DNA of 64,000 bases from Eubacterium sp. UBA3279. GTDB lineage: Bacteria > Bacillota > Clostridia > Lachnospirales > Lachnospiraceae. Position numbers and translations under genes: made by a program. The notes beneath the pieces were generated by a model, which saw nothing but the letters and a program-made list of their open reading frames with translations, was not told the DNA's origin and ran no database searches. This document shows positions 1 through 7,182 of this stretch, one piece after another. Every line of letters begins with the position of its first letter. Within the stretch, counting starts at the first letter, position 1. The stretch lies in the NCBI GenBank assembly GCA_002361775.1, contig DETV01000038.1:14566-78565 (forward strand). The letters run 5' to 3'.

Positions 1-554
1 GTTACCTGGGAATTAAGCAGGATTTTGCTTCTCAGGGAATGATGAAATATTATCTGGTTCCCGGGGTTATGGCATATTTAAGCTTTATAATGAGCAGCTA
101 CAAATCGAAATGGGAAAAAGAACTGGAGAATCCTTACGTATTTCTCATTCCGGAATCTCCTTTCTGGAAAATGTTCTATGCAACCTGTATTGATCATATC
201 CGGGCGGGAATTCATGGATTTCTGCTGGCATTTCCTGCCATGCTAGGACTGGGAGCAGAGTTTTGGTATCTTCCTGTTTATGTATTTATTATGATAGGAC
301 TGAATGCGTTAAATGTTTACTCTTCCACAGTGTGTACTGTGATTTTTGGAAGAGCCATGAGCGAAAATATGGTTCGTTTTTTGAGAATGTTTATGGTGTT
401 ATTCATTATTTTGCTGGCTGTTCCGGGAACAGTGATCGCTACCATGTGGATGGGAATGTGGGCAGGTATGACTGTTCTGGTAGTATATACCCTGATTTTT
501 TCCGGTCTTCTTGCCTGGGCAGGCTCCCGGTGCTTTGCCCGGATGGAGGGGTAA
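1..554 (+). CDS. C-terminal part of a putative ABC exporter membrane protein (5' end outside the window)
   Basis: The reading frame is open from base 3, so the methionine at 39 is probably internal and the gene begins before the window. The visible part (about 184 residues) has a soluble stretch rich in K/E followed by four or five hydrophobic segments. The 'ENPYVFLIPESPFWKM' region resembles the Pfam 'putative ABC exporter' membrane family found beside ATPase genes in Firmicutes. It would act in the cytoplasmic membrane as the permease half of an exporter. It ends 13 bases before the convergent TraX-like gene. Family assignment is by resemblance only; substrate unknown. Confidence 0.6.
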   Translation, partial: YLGIKQDFASQGMMKYYLVPGVMAYLSFIMSSYKSKWEKELENPYVFLIPESPFWKMFYATCIDHIRAGIHGFLLAFPAMLGLGAEFWYLPVYVFIMIGLNALNVYSSTVCTVIFGRAMSENMVRFLRMFMVLFIILLAVPGTVIATMWMGMWAGMTVLVVYTLIFSGLLAWAGSRCFARMEG

Positions 555-567
555 AAACGGGAGCGCA

Positions 568-1296
568 TCATTTGCACAAAATAAATGTAATGGCTGCAAA
601 GAGTAACAGATGAACAGGATAAAAAAGATAAAAAAAGTATTTCAGGGACATCCCCCGTTTGCCGTTATACATCTGTATGGGAAAGAAAGCCAGGCAGGCA
701 GGGGGTTCCCAGATCAGGCTGATACAGCCTGCCAGTGTGCGAAGACCGGGGTTATAGCGAAACAAATAAAGTACTGTGATCAGAAGCACCCCTTTGTAAT
801 CGTAATCTGTGTTCAGAATATAAGCTGAAAAACATCCCAGCGAGAAAGCAAGAAGAGACAAGGGAAAAGAAAAGGAGGTTTCTTCTGCTTTTTCCATAGC
901 CCAGATCACCAGAAAACCAATCAGTAAGGTAAAGAATACATTTTGATAGCCTTTGTCTGCAAAAGAATGAAAGAGAGCAAGGTCAAAAGGAATTTCGGAA
1001 ATCAGAGAAAAAAGGAATAAACGGAAGGCGTATTTAGCTCTGCTTGAGGTATGAAGAAACCCTTCTACCAGAAGAAAACAAAAAATGGGAAATGCAATAC
1101 GTCCGATAAACCGCATTCCCTGATAAATCTGGTAAAGAGTCCAGGCAGTAGTATGGGGAACCAGGGGGACAGCGGGAAGAATAAATCCATAATATAAAAT
1201 ACTTGCAGCAAAATGATCGATCGCCATGGCACAAATGGCGATTATTTTTAAAGAACTGCCGGAAAGACAGCGAAAATGGTTGACAGATGTGGTCAT
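568..1296 (-). CDS. TraX-family integral membrane protein
   Basis: 242 residues with about seven or eight hydrophobic segments. The N-terminal 'SGSSLKIIAICAMAIDHFAA' and the 'FIGRIAFPIFCFLLVEGF' stretch are hallmarks of the TraX family, named from F-plasmid pilin N-acetylation and related to membrane acyltransferases. Chromosomal Firmicute copies stand alone and have no proven role. No other conjugation genes lie nearby, so conjugal transfer is unlikely. The start at 1296 has a good AGGAGG site upstream. The gene converges on the exporter fragment with almost no spacer. A membrane acyltransferase acting on a surface polymer is a reasonable inference. Confidence 0.8.
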   Translation of the reverse strand: MTTSVNHFRCLSGSSLKIIAICAMAIDHFAASILYYGFILPAVPLVPHTTAWTLYQIYQGMRFIGRIAFPIFCFLLVEGFLHTSSRAKYAFRLFLFSLISEIPFDLALFHSFADKGYQNVFFTLLIGFLVIWAMEKAEETSFSFPLSLLAFSLGCFSAYILNTDYDYKGVLLITVLYLFRYNPGLRTLAGCISLIWEPPACLAFFPIQMYNGKRGMSLKYFFYLFYPVHLLLFAAITFILCK

Positions 1297-1462
1297 AAAA
1301 CCTCCTGAATGTATACCGTGTTGCTATAATAATGGTTGACAGTAACGAACAAATTAATTTTCAGTATAACACAGTTAAGGGAGATGTCAATCTGCTGAAA
1401 ACCCATGAAATTTTAAAATAGAGAAAAAAATGAGAAAAAAAAGCATTTTTTTCTGGACTAAT

Positions 1463-1491
1463 TTGACAGTTTATGCGAAAATAAATATAGT
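1463..1491 (+). promoter_or_regulatory. Sigma-A-type promoter of the NifU-like/GGGtGRT pair
   Basis: TTGACA at 1463-1468, a 17-base spacer, and TATAGT at 1486-1491. It lies about 80 bases before the start codon at 1570. The rest of 1297-1569 shows nothing else I can name. Confidence 0.7.
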
Positions 1492-1569
1492 ATGTAGGCA
1501 TATTATGAATATGTCTGCATGAGATACCTATCTCAGAAAAAGTATTTCAAGATTGAAAGGAGTCTTAAC

Positions 1570-2262
1570 ATGATTTATTCACATGAAGTAGAAATGATGT
1601 GTCCGGTTTCACAGGGCGTTAATCACGGCGCAGCTCCAATTCCGGAAGAAGCAAAATGGGTACAGTCCAAGGAAATTAAAGATATTTCCGGTTTAACACA
1701 CGGTGTAGGCTGGTGTGCGCCACAGCAGGGAGCATGTAAGCTGACATTGAATGTAAAAGATGGTATTATCCAGGAAGCTTTGGTGGAGACCCTTGGATGT
1801 TCCGGTATGACTCACTCTGCAGCTATGGCTTCTGAGATCCTGCCAGGAAGAACACTGTTGGAAGCTCTGAATACAGACCTGGTTTGTGATGCTATCAACA
1901 CAGCTATGAGAGAGCTGTTCCTGCAGATTGTATACGGACGTACACAGAGTGCATTCTCTGAAGACGGACTTCCTATCGGTGCTGGTCTGGAAGACCTGGG
2001 TAAAGGTCTGAGATCTCAGATTGGAACTATGTATGGAACTCTGAAAAAAGGTCCTCGTTATCTGGAGATGGCAGAGGGTTATGTAACAGGTATTGCACTG
2101 GATGAAGAAGGCTGCATTATCGGTTATCAGTTTGTAAACCTGGGCAAGATGACTGATTTCATCAAACAGGGCGATGATCCTACAACCGCTTGGGAAAAAG
2201 CAAAAGGACAGTATGGCCGTGTTGCAGATGCAGTGAAAATCATTGACCCACGTAAAGAGTAA
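1570..2262 (+). CDS. NifU-like iron-sulfur cluster assembly scaffold protein
   Basis: 230 residues from ATG 1570, chosen because AAAGGAG lies 8 bases upstream; an earlier in-frame ATG at 1519 has no ribosome site. The central 'GVGWCAPQQGACKL' and 'LVETLGCSGMTHSAA' blocks carry cysteines arranged as in NifU/IscU-like N-terminal scaffold domains, where clusters are built before transfer to apoproteins. It sits 48 bases before the GGGtGRT gene, a pairing seen widely in gut Clostridia, and both are probably co-transcribed from the promoter at 1463. Both genes use a narrow set of codons (CTG, GGT, GCA), which suggests high expression. Cytosolic. The true client protein is unknown. Confidence 0.8.
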   Translation: MIYSHEVEMMCPVSQGVNHGAAPIPEEAKWVQSKEIKDISGLTHGVGWCAPQQGACKLTLNVKDGIIQEALVETLGCSGMTHSAAMASEILPGRTLLEALNTDLVCDAINTAMRELFLQIVYGRTQSAFSEDGLPIGAGLEDLGKGLRSQIGTMYGTLKKGPRYLEMAEGYVTGIALDEEGCIIGYQFVNLGKMTDFIKQGDDPTTAWEKAKGQYGRVADAVKIIDPRKE

Positions 2263-2310
2263 TGTATTACATAATTCTGCTCACCGCAATATAATAGGAG
2301 GATGAAATAA

Positions 2311-3321
2311 ATGGCTTTATTTGAATCATATGAAAGAAGAATAGATAAAATCAATGCTGTTTTAAACAGCTACGGAATCGCTTCTCTGGAAGAAGCTGAA
2401 AAGATCACAAAAGATGCCGGTCTGGATGTTTACAATCAGATCAAAGGTATCCAGCCAATCTGTTTTGAAAACGCTTGCTGGGCTTATATCACAGGTGCAG
2501 CTATCGCGATCAAAAAAGGATGTACAAGAGCAGCAGATGCAGCAGCAGCTATCGGTGAAGGTCTGCAGGCATTCTGTATTCCGGGATCTGTAGCAGATCA
2601 GCGTAAAGTAGGTCTGGGACATGGTAACCTGGGTAAAATGCTTCTGGAAGAAGATACAAAATGTTTCGCATTCCTGGCTGGTCATGAGTCTTTTGCAGCA
2701 GCAGAAGGAGCTATCGGTATCGCTGAGAAAGCAAACAAAGTTCGTAAAGAGCCTCTGCGTGTTATCCTGAACGGTCTTGGAAAAGATGCAGCACAGATCA
2801 TCGCTCGTATCAACGGATTTACATATGTTGAGACAGAGTATGATTATCATACAGGCGAATTAAAAGAAGTATTCCGTAAAGCTTATTCTGAAGGACTTCG
2901 TGCAAAAGTAAACTGCTACGGCGCTAATGATGTTCGTGAAGGTGTTGCAATCATGTGGAAAGAAGGCGTTGACGTTTCTATTACAGGTAACTCCACCAAC
3001 CCAACACGTTTCCAGCATCCGGTTGCAGGTACATACAAGAAAGAATGTATCGAAGCTGGAAAGAAATACTTCTCCGTTGCTTCCGGTGGTGGTACAGGAC
3101 GTACTCTGCATCCAGACAACATGGCAGCAGGTCCTGCTTCCTACGGTATGACAGATACACTGGGACGTATGCACTCTGATGCACAGTTCGCAGGATCTTC
3201 TTCTGTTCCGGCTCACGTAGAGATGATGGGTCTGATCGGCGCTGGTAACAACCCAATGGTTGGTATGACTGTTGCTGTTGCAGTTGCTATCGAGGAAGCT
3301 GCAAAAGAAGGAAAATTCTAA
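2311..3321 (+). CDS. GGGtGRT protein
   Basis: 336 residues, start preceded by AGGAGG. The motif that names the family, 'GGGTGRT', lies near residue 257, followed by a Gly/Ala/Met-rich C-terminus. The family is conserved in anaerobic Firmicutes and almost always sits downstream of the NifU-like gene, but its biochemical role is not established. No membrane segment or signal peptide is seen, so it is cytosolic. Codon choice is strongly biased, as in abundant proteins. Transcription probably ends at the hairpin near 3411-3455. A role in iron-sulfur or carbon metabolism is inferred from the neighbour only. Confidence 0.88.
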   Translation: MALFESYERRIDKINAVLNSYGIASLEEAEKITKDAGLDVYNQIKGIQPICFENACWAYITGAAIAIKKGCTRAADAAAAIGEGLQAFCIPGSVADQRKVGLGHGNLGKMLLEEDTKCFAFLAGHESFAAAEGAIGIAEKANKVRKEPLRVILNGLGKDAAQIIARINGFTYVETEYDYHTGELKEVFRKAYSEGLRAKVNCYGANDVREGVAIMWKEGVDVSITGNSTNPTRFQHPVAGTYKKECIEAGKKYFSVASGGGTGRTLHPDNMAAGPASYGMTDTLGRMHSDAQFAGSSSVPAHVEMMGLIGAGNNPMVGMTVAVAVAIEEAAKEGKF

Positions 3322-3410
3322 GAAAAGCGTATTTTTAAGGAATATTCAGTGTATAAATCCTGTAGAATCCTTGTGAATCTACCTGTATAATACACAAATC
3401 TAAAATAATT

Positions 3411-3455
3411 AAAAAGCTATACTGTGGTCAATAAGACTTTTGGTATAGCTTTTTT
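3411..3455 (+). terminator. Intrinsic terminator after the GGGtGRT gene
   Basis: The arms AAAAAGCTATAC and GTATAGCTTTTT pair around a loop of about 20 bases and end in a T run. Confidence 0.8.
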
Positions 3456-3494
3456 GATGCAGAAGTAAAAGAACAAGAAGGGGGACATATAAAT

Positions 3495-4814
3495 TTGGGC
3501 AAAAGAAAGATGATGCTGATAAGTTTTATGTTGTTTTCACTGTTTTTTGGGGCGGGAAATTTAATTTTTCCTCCATTTTTAGGACAAAATGCAGGGGAAA
3601 CGGCGCCTTTGGCTATTGCAGCATTTTTAATCACAGCAGTGTTGCTTCCGGTTTTGGGCGTGATTGTAGTGGCGGATTTTGATGGGTTGGATAATCTGGC
3701 AAGAAAGTTGGATCATCGCTTTGCAATTGTTTTTACAGTATTGATTTACTTATCTATTGGACCGGGATTGGGAATTCCAAGAGCTGCATCTGTGCCGTTT
3801 GAGATGGCAGTAGCGCCCTATCTTCCGGCAGATGCTCCCTTAAAATTATGTATGTTGGGATATTCCCTCGTCTTTTTTGTGATTGCTGCCTGGCTGGCGC
3901 TGACGCCTAACAAACTGGTAGAGAGAATCGGAAAGGTTTTAACCCCGTCCCTGCTGCTTTTGCTGATATTTTTATTTGTGAGTTTTTTATTCCGGGGAAA
4001 AGCGGATGTTGCAGCAGCTCAGGAAGCTTACGCTTCTAATCCAATGGTGAAAGGATTTCTGGAAGGTTACCAGACAATGGATACTATTGCTGCGTTAAAT
4101 TTTGGACTGGTAATTTCTGTTACCATTCAGAATCAGGGTGTGAAAAAGAAAAAAAGTGTAATGCGTTATACCATATTGGCAGGTATTGTGGCGGGAACAA
4201 TCCTGTCGGGCGTTTATCTGATGTTGGCTTATATGGGAATGAAAAGTTCTGCCGTATATCCTATTCAGGAAAACGGAGCCTGGACACTGCGGTGTATCGT
4301 TTCTCAATTGTTTGGAGGACCGGGAGCAATTTTGCTGGCGGCGATTTTTACTCTGGCCTGTCTGACTACCTGTGTGGGTCTGATTACTTCTATTTCTCAG
4401 TTTTTCTCAAAATTAATGAAAAAACTGAGTTACAGACAGTGGGTATTGGTGATCACAGGATTTTCCTTTTTGATTTGTAATCAGGGATTAAACACGATTT
4501 TAGGTCTGTCTGTACCGGTGTTAGACGCCATTTATCCTATGTCGATTGTTTTGATTGTGCTTGGATTATGTGATGCACTGCTGAAAAATAATCGTTTTAT
4601 TTATCCGGTTACTATAGCGTCTGTTGGCGTTGTAAGTATACTTTATGTGTTGGATAAAGGAAGAGTACCCTTAGGTGTTTTTGGGAAGATACTGCATCGG
4701 CTGCCATTGTATTCCATGGGACTTGGATGGGTTACGGTGGCTTTTGCAGCCGTATGTGTCAGCATAGTGCTTGCTGTTTTACTGGGAGGAAGAAAAGGAA
4801 AACAGGTCGATTGA
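3495..4814 (+). CDS. brnQ: Branched-chain amino acid carrier, LIVCS family
   Basis: 439 residues with about twelve hydrophobic segments. The N-terminus 'FMLFSLFFGAGNLIFPPFLG' is the signature of BrnQ carriers, which import leucine, isoleucine and valine with Na+ or H+. The start is TTG at 3495, about 10 bases after AAGGGGG; no ATG lies suitably placed, and the next methionines fall inside the conserved first helix. The gene stands alone between two terminators. No leucine-responsive leader is seen upstream, unlike leuA elsewhere in this window. Confidence 0.92.
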   Translation: MGKRKMMLISFMLFSLFFGAGNLIFPPFLGQNAGETAPLAIAAFLITAVLLPVLGVIVVADFDGLDNLARKLDHRFAIVFTVLIYLSIGPGLGIPRAASVPFEMAVAPYLPADAPLKLCMLGYSLVFFVIAAWLALTPNKLVERIGKVLTPSLLLLLIFLFVSFLFRGKADVAAAQEAYASNPMVKGFLEGYQTMDTIAALNFGLVISVTIQNQGVKKKKSVMRYTILAGIVAGTILSGVYLMLAYMGMKSSAVYPIQENGAWTLRCIVSQLFGGPGAILLAAIFTLACLTTCVGLITSISQFFSKLMKKLSYRQWVLVITGFSFLICNQGLNTILGLSVPVLDAIYPMSIVLIVLGLCDALLKNNRFIYPVTIASVGVVSILYVLDKGRVPLGVFGKILHRLPLYSMGLGWVTVAFAAVCVSIVLAVLLGGRKGKQVD

Positions 4815-4817
4815 TAA

Positions 4818-4848
4818 AAAAAGAAGCTCAGGGCGAGCTTCTTTTTTT
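4818..4848. terminator. Bidirectional terminator between brnQ and the MATE gene
   Basis: AAGAAGCTC pairs with GAGCTTCTT around AGGGC, with A and T runs on both sides, so it can serve the two convergent genes. Confidence 0.85.
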
Positions 4849-4863
4849 GTCCGGAAGATGAAG

Positions 4864-6192
4864 TTAAAGAGATTTTTTCAGTAATCGAATGGCTGCGAAG
4901 GATGCGATAATTTCCGCAATGGGAAATGCCAGCCAGATTCCCACAGCTCCCAGCCAGTGAGATAAAAGCCAGCCCACAGGAACGATGATCACTAGCTGAC
5001 GAAGGAGGGAGATGACAAGTGATTTTTTACCCTGTCCCAAAGCTTCGAAGACTCCGGAAGCTACAATGCCTATGGTGGACAGAAGGAAACTGCAGCCGAT
5101 AATCCTAAGAGCCGGAATTCCATGTGCCATCAGACTTTCATCCGCATCAAAAAGCCGGAGGATGGGCTGGGGGAAAACAAGAGCCCCAATTGTTCCGATC
5201 AGCATGATGACTGCAACAAGACCGATACTGCACCGGATTGTTTTTTTAACTCTCTGGTTTTCTCCGGCGCCATAATTATAGCTGATAATAGGACGCATTC
5301 CCTGAACCACACCGTTGGAAGGCATGTTGATAAATGTCTGCAATTTAAAATAGAGACCGAAAACAGCCACATATACGGAACCAAGTCTGGTAAGGATTCC
5401 ATTCAGGATTCCTGTGAGAAGGGATGGCATAGCCAGCATAAGACTGGAAGGAATTCCAATACTGTAGATCTTACAGATTAATTCTTTGTCCGGTTTCATG
5501 TAACGGGGATGAATGGCCACTCCAATATCTGTTTTCAGACAAACGATAATATAAAGAAGCAGGGCGCCAAACTGTCCGATCACTGTGGCTACGGCAGCGC
5601 CGGTAACTCCCATGGCGGGAAGTCCAAACCAGCCAAAAATCAGGACAGGATCCAGAAGGATGTTGATGATACAGCCGCTGGCCATCAGATACATGGTGGT
5701 TTTCATTTTCCCGATTCCCTGAAATATTTTTTCCAGGCACATCTGAAGTAACTGACCAAAAGAAACGCACATAACGATATACGTGTAATCACAGGCCCAT
5801 TTTAAGACTTTAGGGTCTTGCGTAAACATTTGCAAAAAGGGTTTTGTGATAAAGATTCCAGCCAGAATAAACAGAAGACAGTGAAAAACTACCAGTGCAA
5901 TGCCCAGTGAAGCGGCATGGTCCGCCTTTTTTCGGTTTCCTGCGCCCAGACTCATGGAAATCACAGAACCGATTCCTATACCCATACCCACACCCACAGA
6001 CATAATGGTGTTTTGAAGGGGAAAGGCCAGGGAAACGGCAGTAAGGGCATCTGTCCCTAATTTTGCCACCCAGATACTGTCCACGATATTGTATAAAGAC
6101 CCAATAAGCATGGAAAACATTACCGGGACAGACATAGATACCAAAAGCTTAAAAACAGGCTTTTCTTTCATAAAAGATTGGTTTTGCTCCAT
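4864..6192 (-). CDS. MATE family multidrug/cation exporter
   Basis: 442 residues counted from ATG 6192, which has AAAGGAG 8 bases upstream; the frame stays open further 5' to a GTG at 6267, but that stretch lies in the leader hairpin. Twelve predicted membrane helices fall in two similar halves. 'SVPVMFSMLIGSLYNIVDSI' and 'LTAVSLAFPLQNTIMSVG' are typical of the NorM/DinF-like MATE superfamily, which exports cationic drugs by Na+ or H+ antiport. Expression is probably controlled by the leader at 6193-6285, which holds a terminator hairpin and a short upstream reading frame. Substrate unknown. Confidence 0.92.
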   Translation of the reverse strand: MEQNQSFMKEKPVFKLLVSMSVPVMFSMLIGSLYNIVDSIWVAKLGTDALTAVSLAFPLQNTIMSVGVGMGIGIGSVISMSLGAGNRKKADHAASLGIALVVFHCLLFILAGIFITKPFLQMFTQDPKVLKWACDYTYIVMCVSFGQLLQMCLEKIFQGIGKMKTTMYLMASGCIINILLDPVLIFGWFGLPAMGVTGAAVATVIGQFGALLLYIIVCLKTDIGVAIHPRYMKPDKELICKIYSIGIPSSLMLAMPSLLTGILNGILTRLGSVYVAVFGLYFKLQTFINMPSNGVVQGMRPIISYNYGAGENQRVKKTIRCSIGLVAVIMLIGTIGALVFPQPILRLFDADESLMAHGIPALRIIGCSFLLSTIGIVASGVFEALGQGKKSLVISLLRQLVIIVPVGWLLSHWLGAVGIWLAFPIAEIIASFAAIRLLKKSL

Positions 6193-6197
6193 TCTAT

Positions 6198-6254
6198 TTA
6201 CTCCTTTCGTAAAAAAAGCCTCCCCGGCCTGTTTTGATGCGGGAAGGCTTGCAT
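6198..6254 (-). CDS. Possible 18-codon leader peptide before the MATE gene
   Basis: ATG at 6254 opens a frame of 18 codons (MQAFPHQNRPGRLFLRKE) that runs through the leader terminator. Its stop TAA directly follows the GGAG of the MATE ribosome site, 5 bases before the MATE ATG. No strong ribosome site precedes it. The arrangement resembles leader peptides of drug-inducible resistance genes, but translation is not shown. Confidence 0.35.
   Translation of the reverse strand: MQAFPHQNRPGRLFLRKE
6211..6250 (-). terminator. Attenuator-type terminator in the MATE leader
   Basis: On the minus strand AAGCCTTCCCG (6250-6240) pairs with CGGGGAGGCTT (6226-6216), with one G-T pair, and is followed by seven T residues. 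It lies inside the leader, between the promoter at 6280-6308 and the start codon at 6192, so it would stop transcription before the gene unless opposed. Confidence 0.75.
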
Positions 6255-6279
6255 ATTCGTATTTCACTCACGAGACTGT

Positions 6280-6308
6280 ATTATATCGGATTTTAAAATA
6301 AAAAGCAA
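6280..6308 (-). promoter_or_regulatory. Promoter of the MATE gene
   Basis: Minus strand: TTGCTT (6308-6303), 17-base spacer, TATAAT (6285-6280). The predicted transcript start near 6273 leaves a leader of about 80 bases. Confidence 0.65.
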
Positions 6309-6337
6309 GAAAAAAATAAATTCTTAAAGAAAGAATT

Positions 6338-6391
6338 AATGTTAACCAAAAACAAATAAAGGTTGACAATGAGAATCCGTTGTGGTATTTT
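6338..6391 (+). promoter_or_regulatory. BirA-type biotin operator overlapping the bioY promoter
   Basis: AATGTTAACC (6338-6347) and GGTTGACAAT (6361-6370) form an inverted repeat with a 13-base gap, close to the Firmicute BirA operator. The right half contains the -35 box TTGACA (6363-6368); after 17 bases comes TATTTT (6386-6391). Bound BirA-biotinyl-AMP would block polymerase, so bioY should be expressed when biotin is scarce. Confidence 0.8.
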
Positions 6392-6428
6392 GGTACAAGA
6401 AAAGACATTGGGAAGGAGAAGAATATAA

Positions 6429-6995
6429 ATGTCAACAACAGCAGTTAACAGAAGTAAAACCTATGATCTTGTGTATATTGGAATGTTTGCGGTGATTATT
6501 GCCGTATGTTCCTGGATATCTATCCCTACAGCAGTTCCCTTTACTCTGCAGACGTTTGCAGTATTTCTGGCAGTGGGAGTGCTGGGAGGAAAACGGGGAA
6601 CGTTAGCCGTATTGGTATATATTTTACTGGGAGCAGTGGGAATTCCTGTATTTTCTGGATTTAAAGGAGGCATTGGTGCGCTGACAGGCGTTACGGGAGG
6701 TTACATTGTAGGTTTTTTAGCTTCCGCTTTATTTCTCTGGGGAATGGAAAAATTGGTGGGAAGAAAGAAGAGTTGGATACTGGCTTTGCAAATGGTGGCA
6801 GCTCTGATTTTATGTTATGCCATTGGTACGGTATGGTTTATGGTTGTATATGGAGGAAATTCCGGTACTATGGGAGTGGGAACTGTTCTGGGAATGTGTG
6901 TGATTCCTTTTGTAATTCCCGATTTGATTAAAATAGGTTTTGCAGTAGTTATGAGTAAGGAGCTGGCAAAAGCTGTTCCTTTTCGGGAAAAGTAA
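6429..6995 (+). CDS. bioY: Biotin transporter BioY (ECF S component)
   Basis: 188 residues with six hydrophobic segments. 'ISIPTAVPFTLQTFAVFLAVGVLGG' near the N-terminus and 'GGIGALTGVTGGYIVGF' in the middle are diagnostic for BioY, the biotin-binding membrane subunit that works with the ECF energizing module. The genes for EcfA and EcfT are not in the window, so a shared module is expected. The operator at 6338-6370 supports biotin control. The start has GGAGAAG upstream. It is a single-gene unit closed by the terminator at 7023. Confidence 0.95.
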   Translation: MSTTAVNRSKTYDLVYIGMFAVIIAVCSWISIPTAVPFTLQTFAVFLAVGVLGGKRGTLAVLVYILLGAVGIPVFSGFKGGIGALTGVTGGYIVGFLASALFLWGMEKLVGRKKSWILALQMVAALILCYAIGTVWFMVVYGGNSGTMGVGTVLGMCVIPFVIPDLIKIGFAVVMSKELAKAVPFREK

Positions 6996-7022
6996 GACAT
7001 AATAAGAAATAGAGATGTGTAG

Positions 7023-7073
7023 AAAAATCCACTGATGACAATAGAATTATCTATTGCATTGGTGGATTTTTTT
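7023..7073 (+). terminator. Terminator after bioY
   Basis: AAAAATCCAC pairs with GTGGATTTTT; inside it CAATAG pairs with CTATTG. A run of seven T residues follows. Confidence 0.85.
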
Positions 7074-7097
7074 ACGGTATCATAAGTAATTATATAG

Positions 7098-7151
7098 AAA
7101 GATGCAGAATTGTGGGAGTGCATAGCACGAAGCAATTCGTTAGGCATCTTT
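7098..7151 (+). promoter_or_regulatory. Nested hairpin in the leader of the sensor kinase gene
   Basis: Three coaxial stems: AAAGATGC/GCATCTTT (7098-7105, 7144-7151), GAATTG/CAATTC (7107-7112, 7133-7138) and GTGC/GCAC around ATA. A short TTTTG follows, so it may be a weak terminator or a leader structure. Function unknown. Confidence 0.45.
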
Positions 7152-7182
7152 TGTCCCCCAACATCACAGAAAGAGGAACGGT

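Noticed and set aside
568..1296. TraX-like gene as a sign of a conjugative element
   Set aside because: No relaxase, coupling protein or mating-pair genes nearby; chromosomal TraX homologues are common in Firmicutes.
2362..2850. Minus-strand, cysteine-rich frame of 162 codons
   Set aside because: Opposite the GGGtGRT gene; the cysteines come from GCA and ACA codons on the coding strand.
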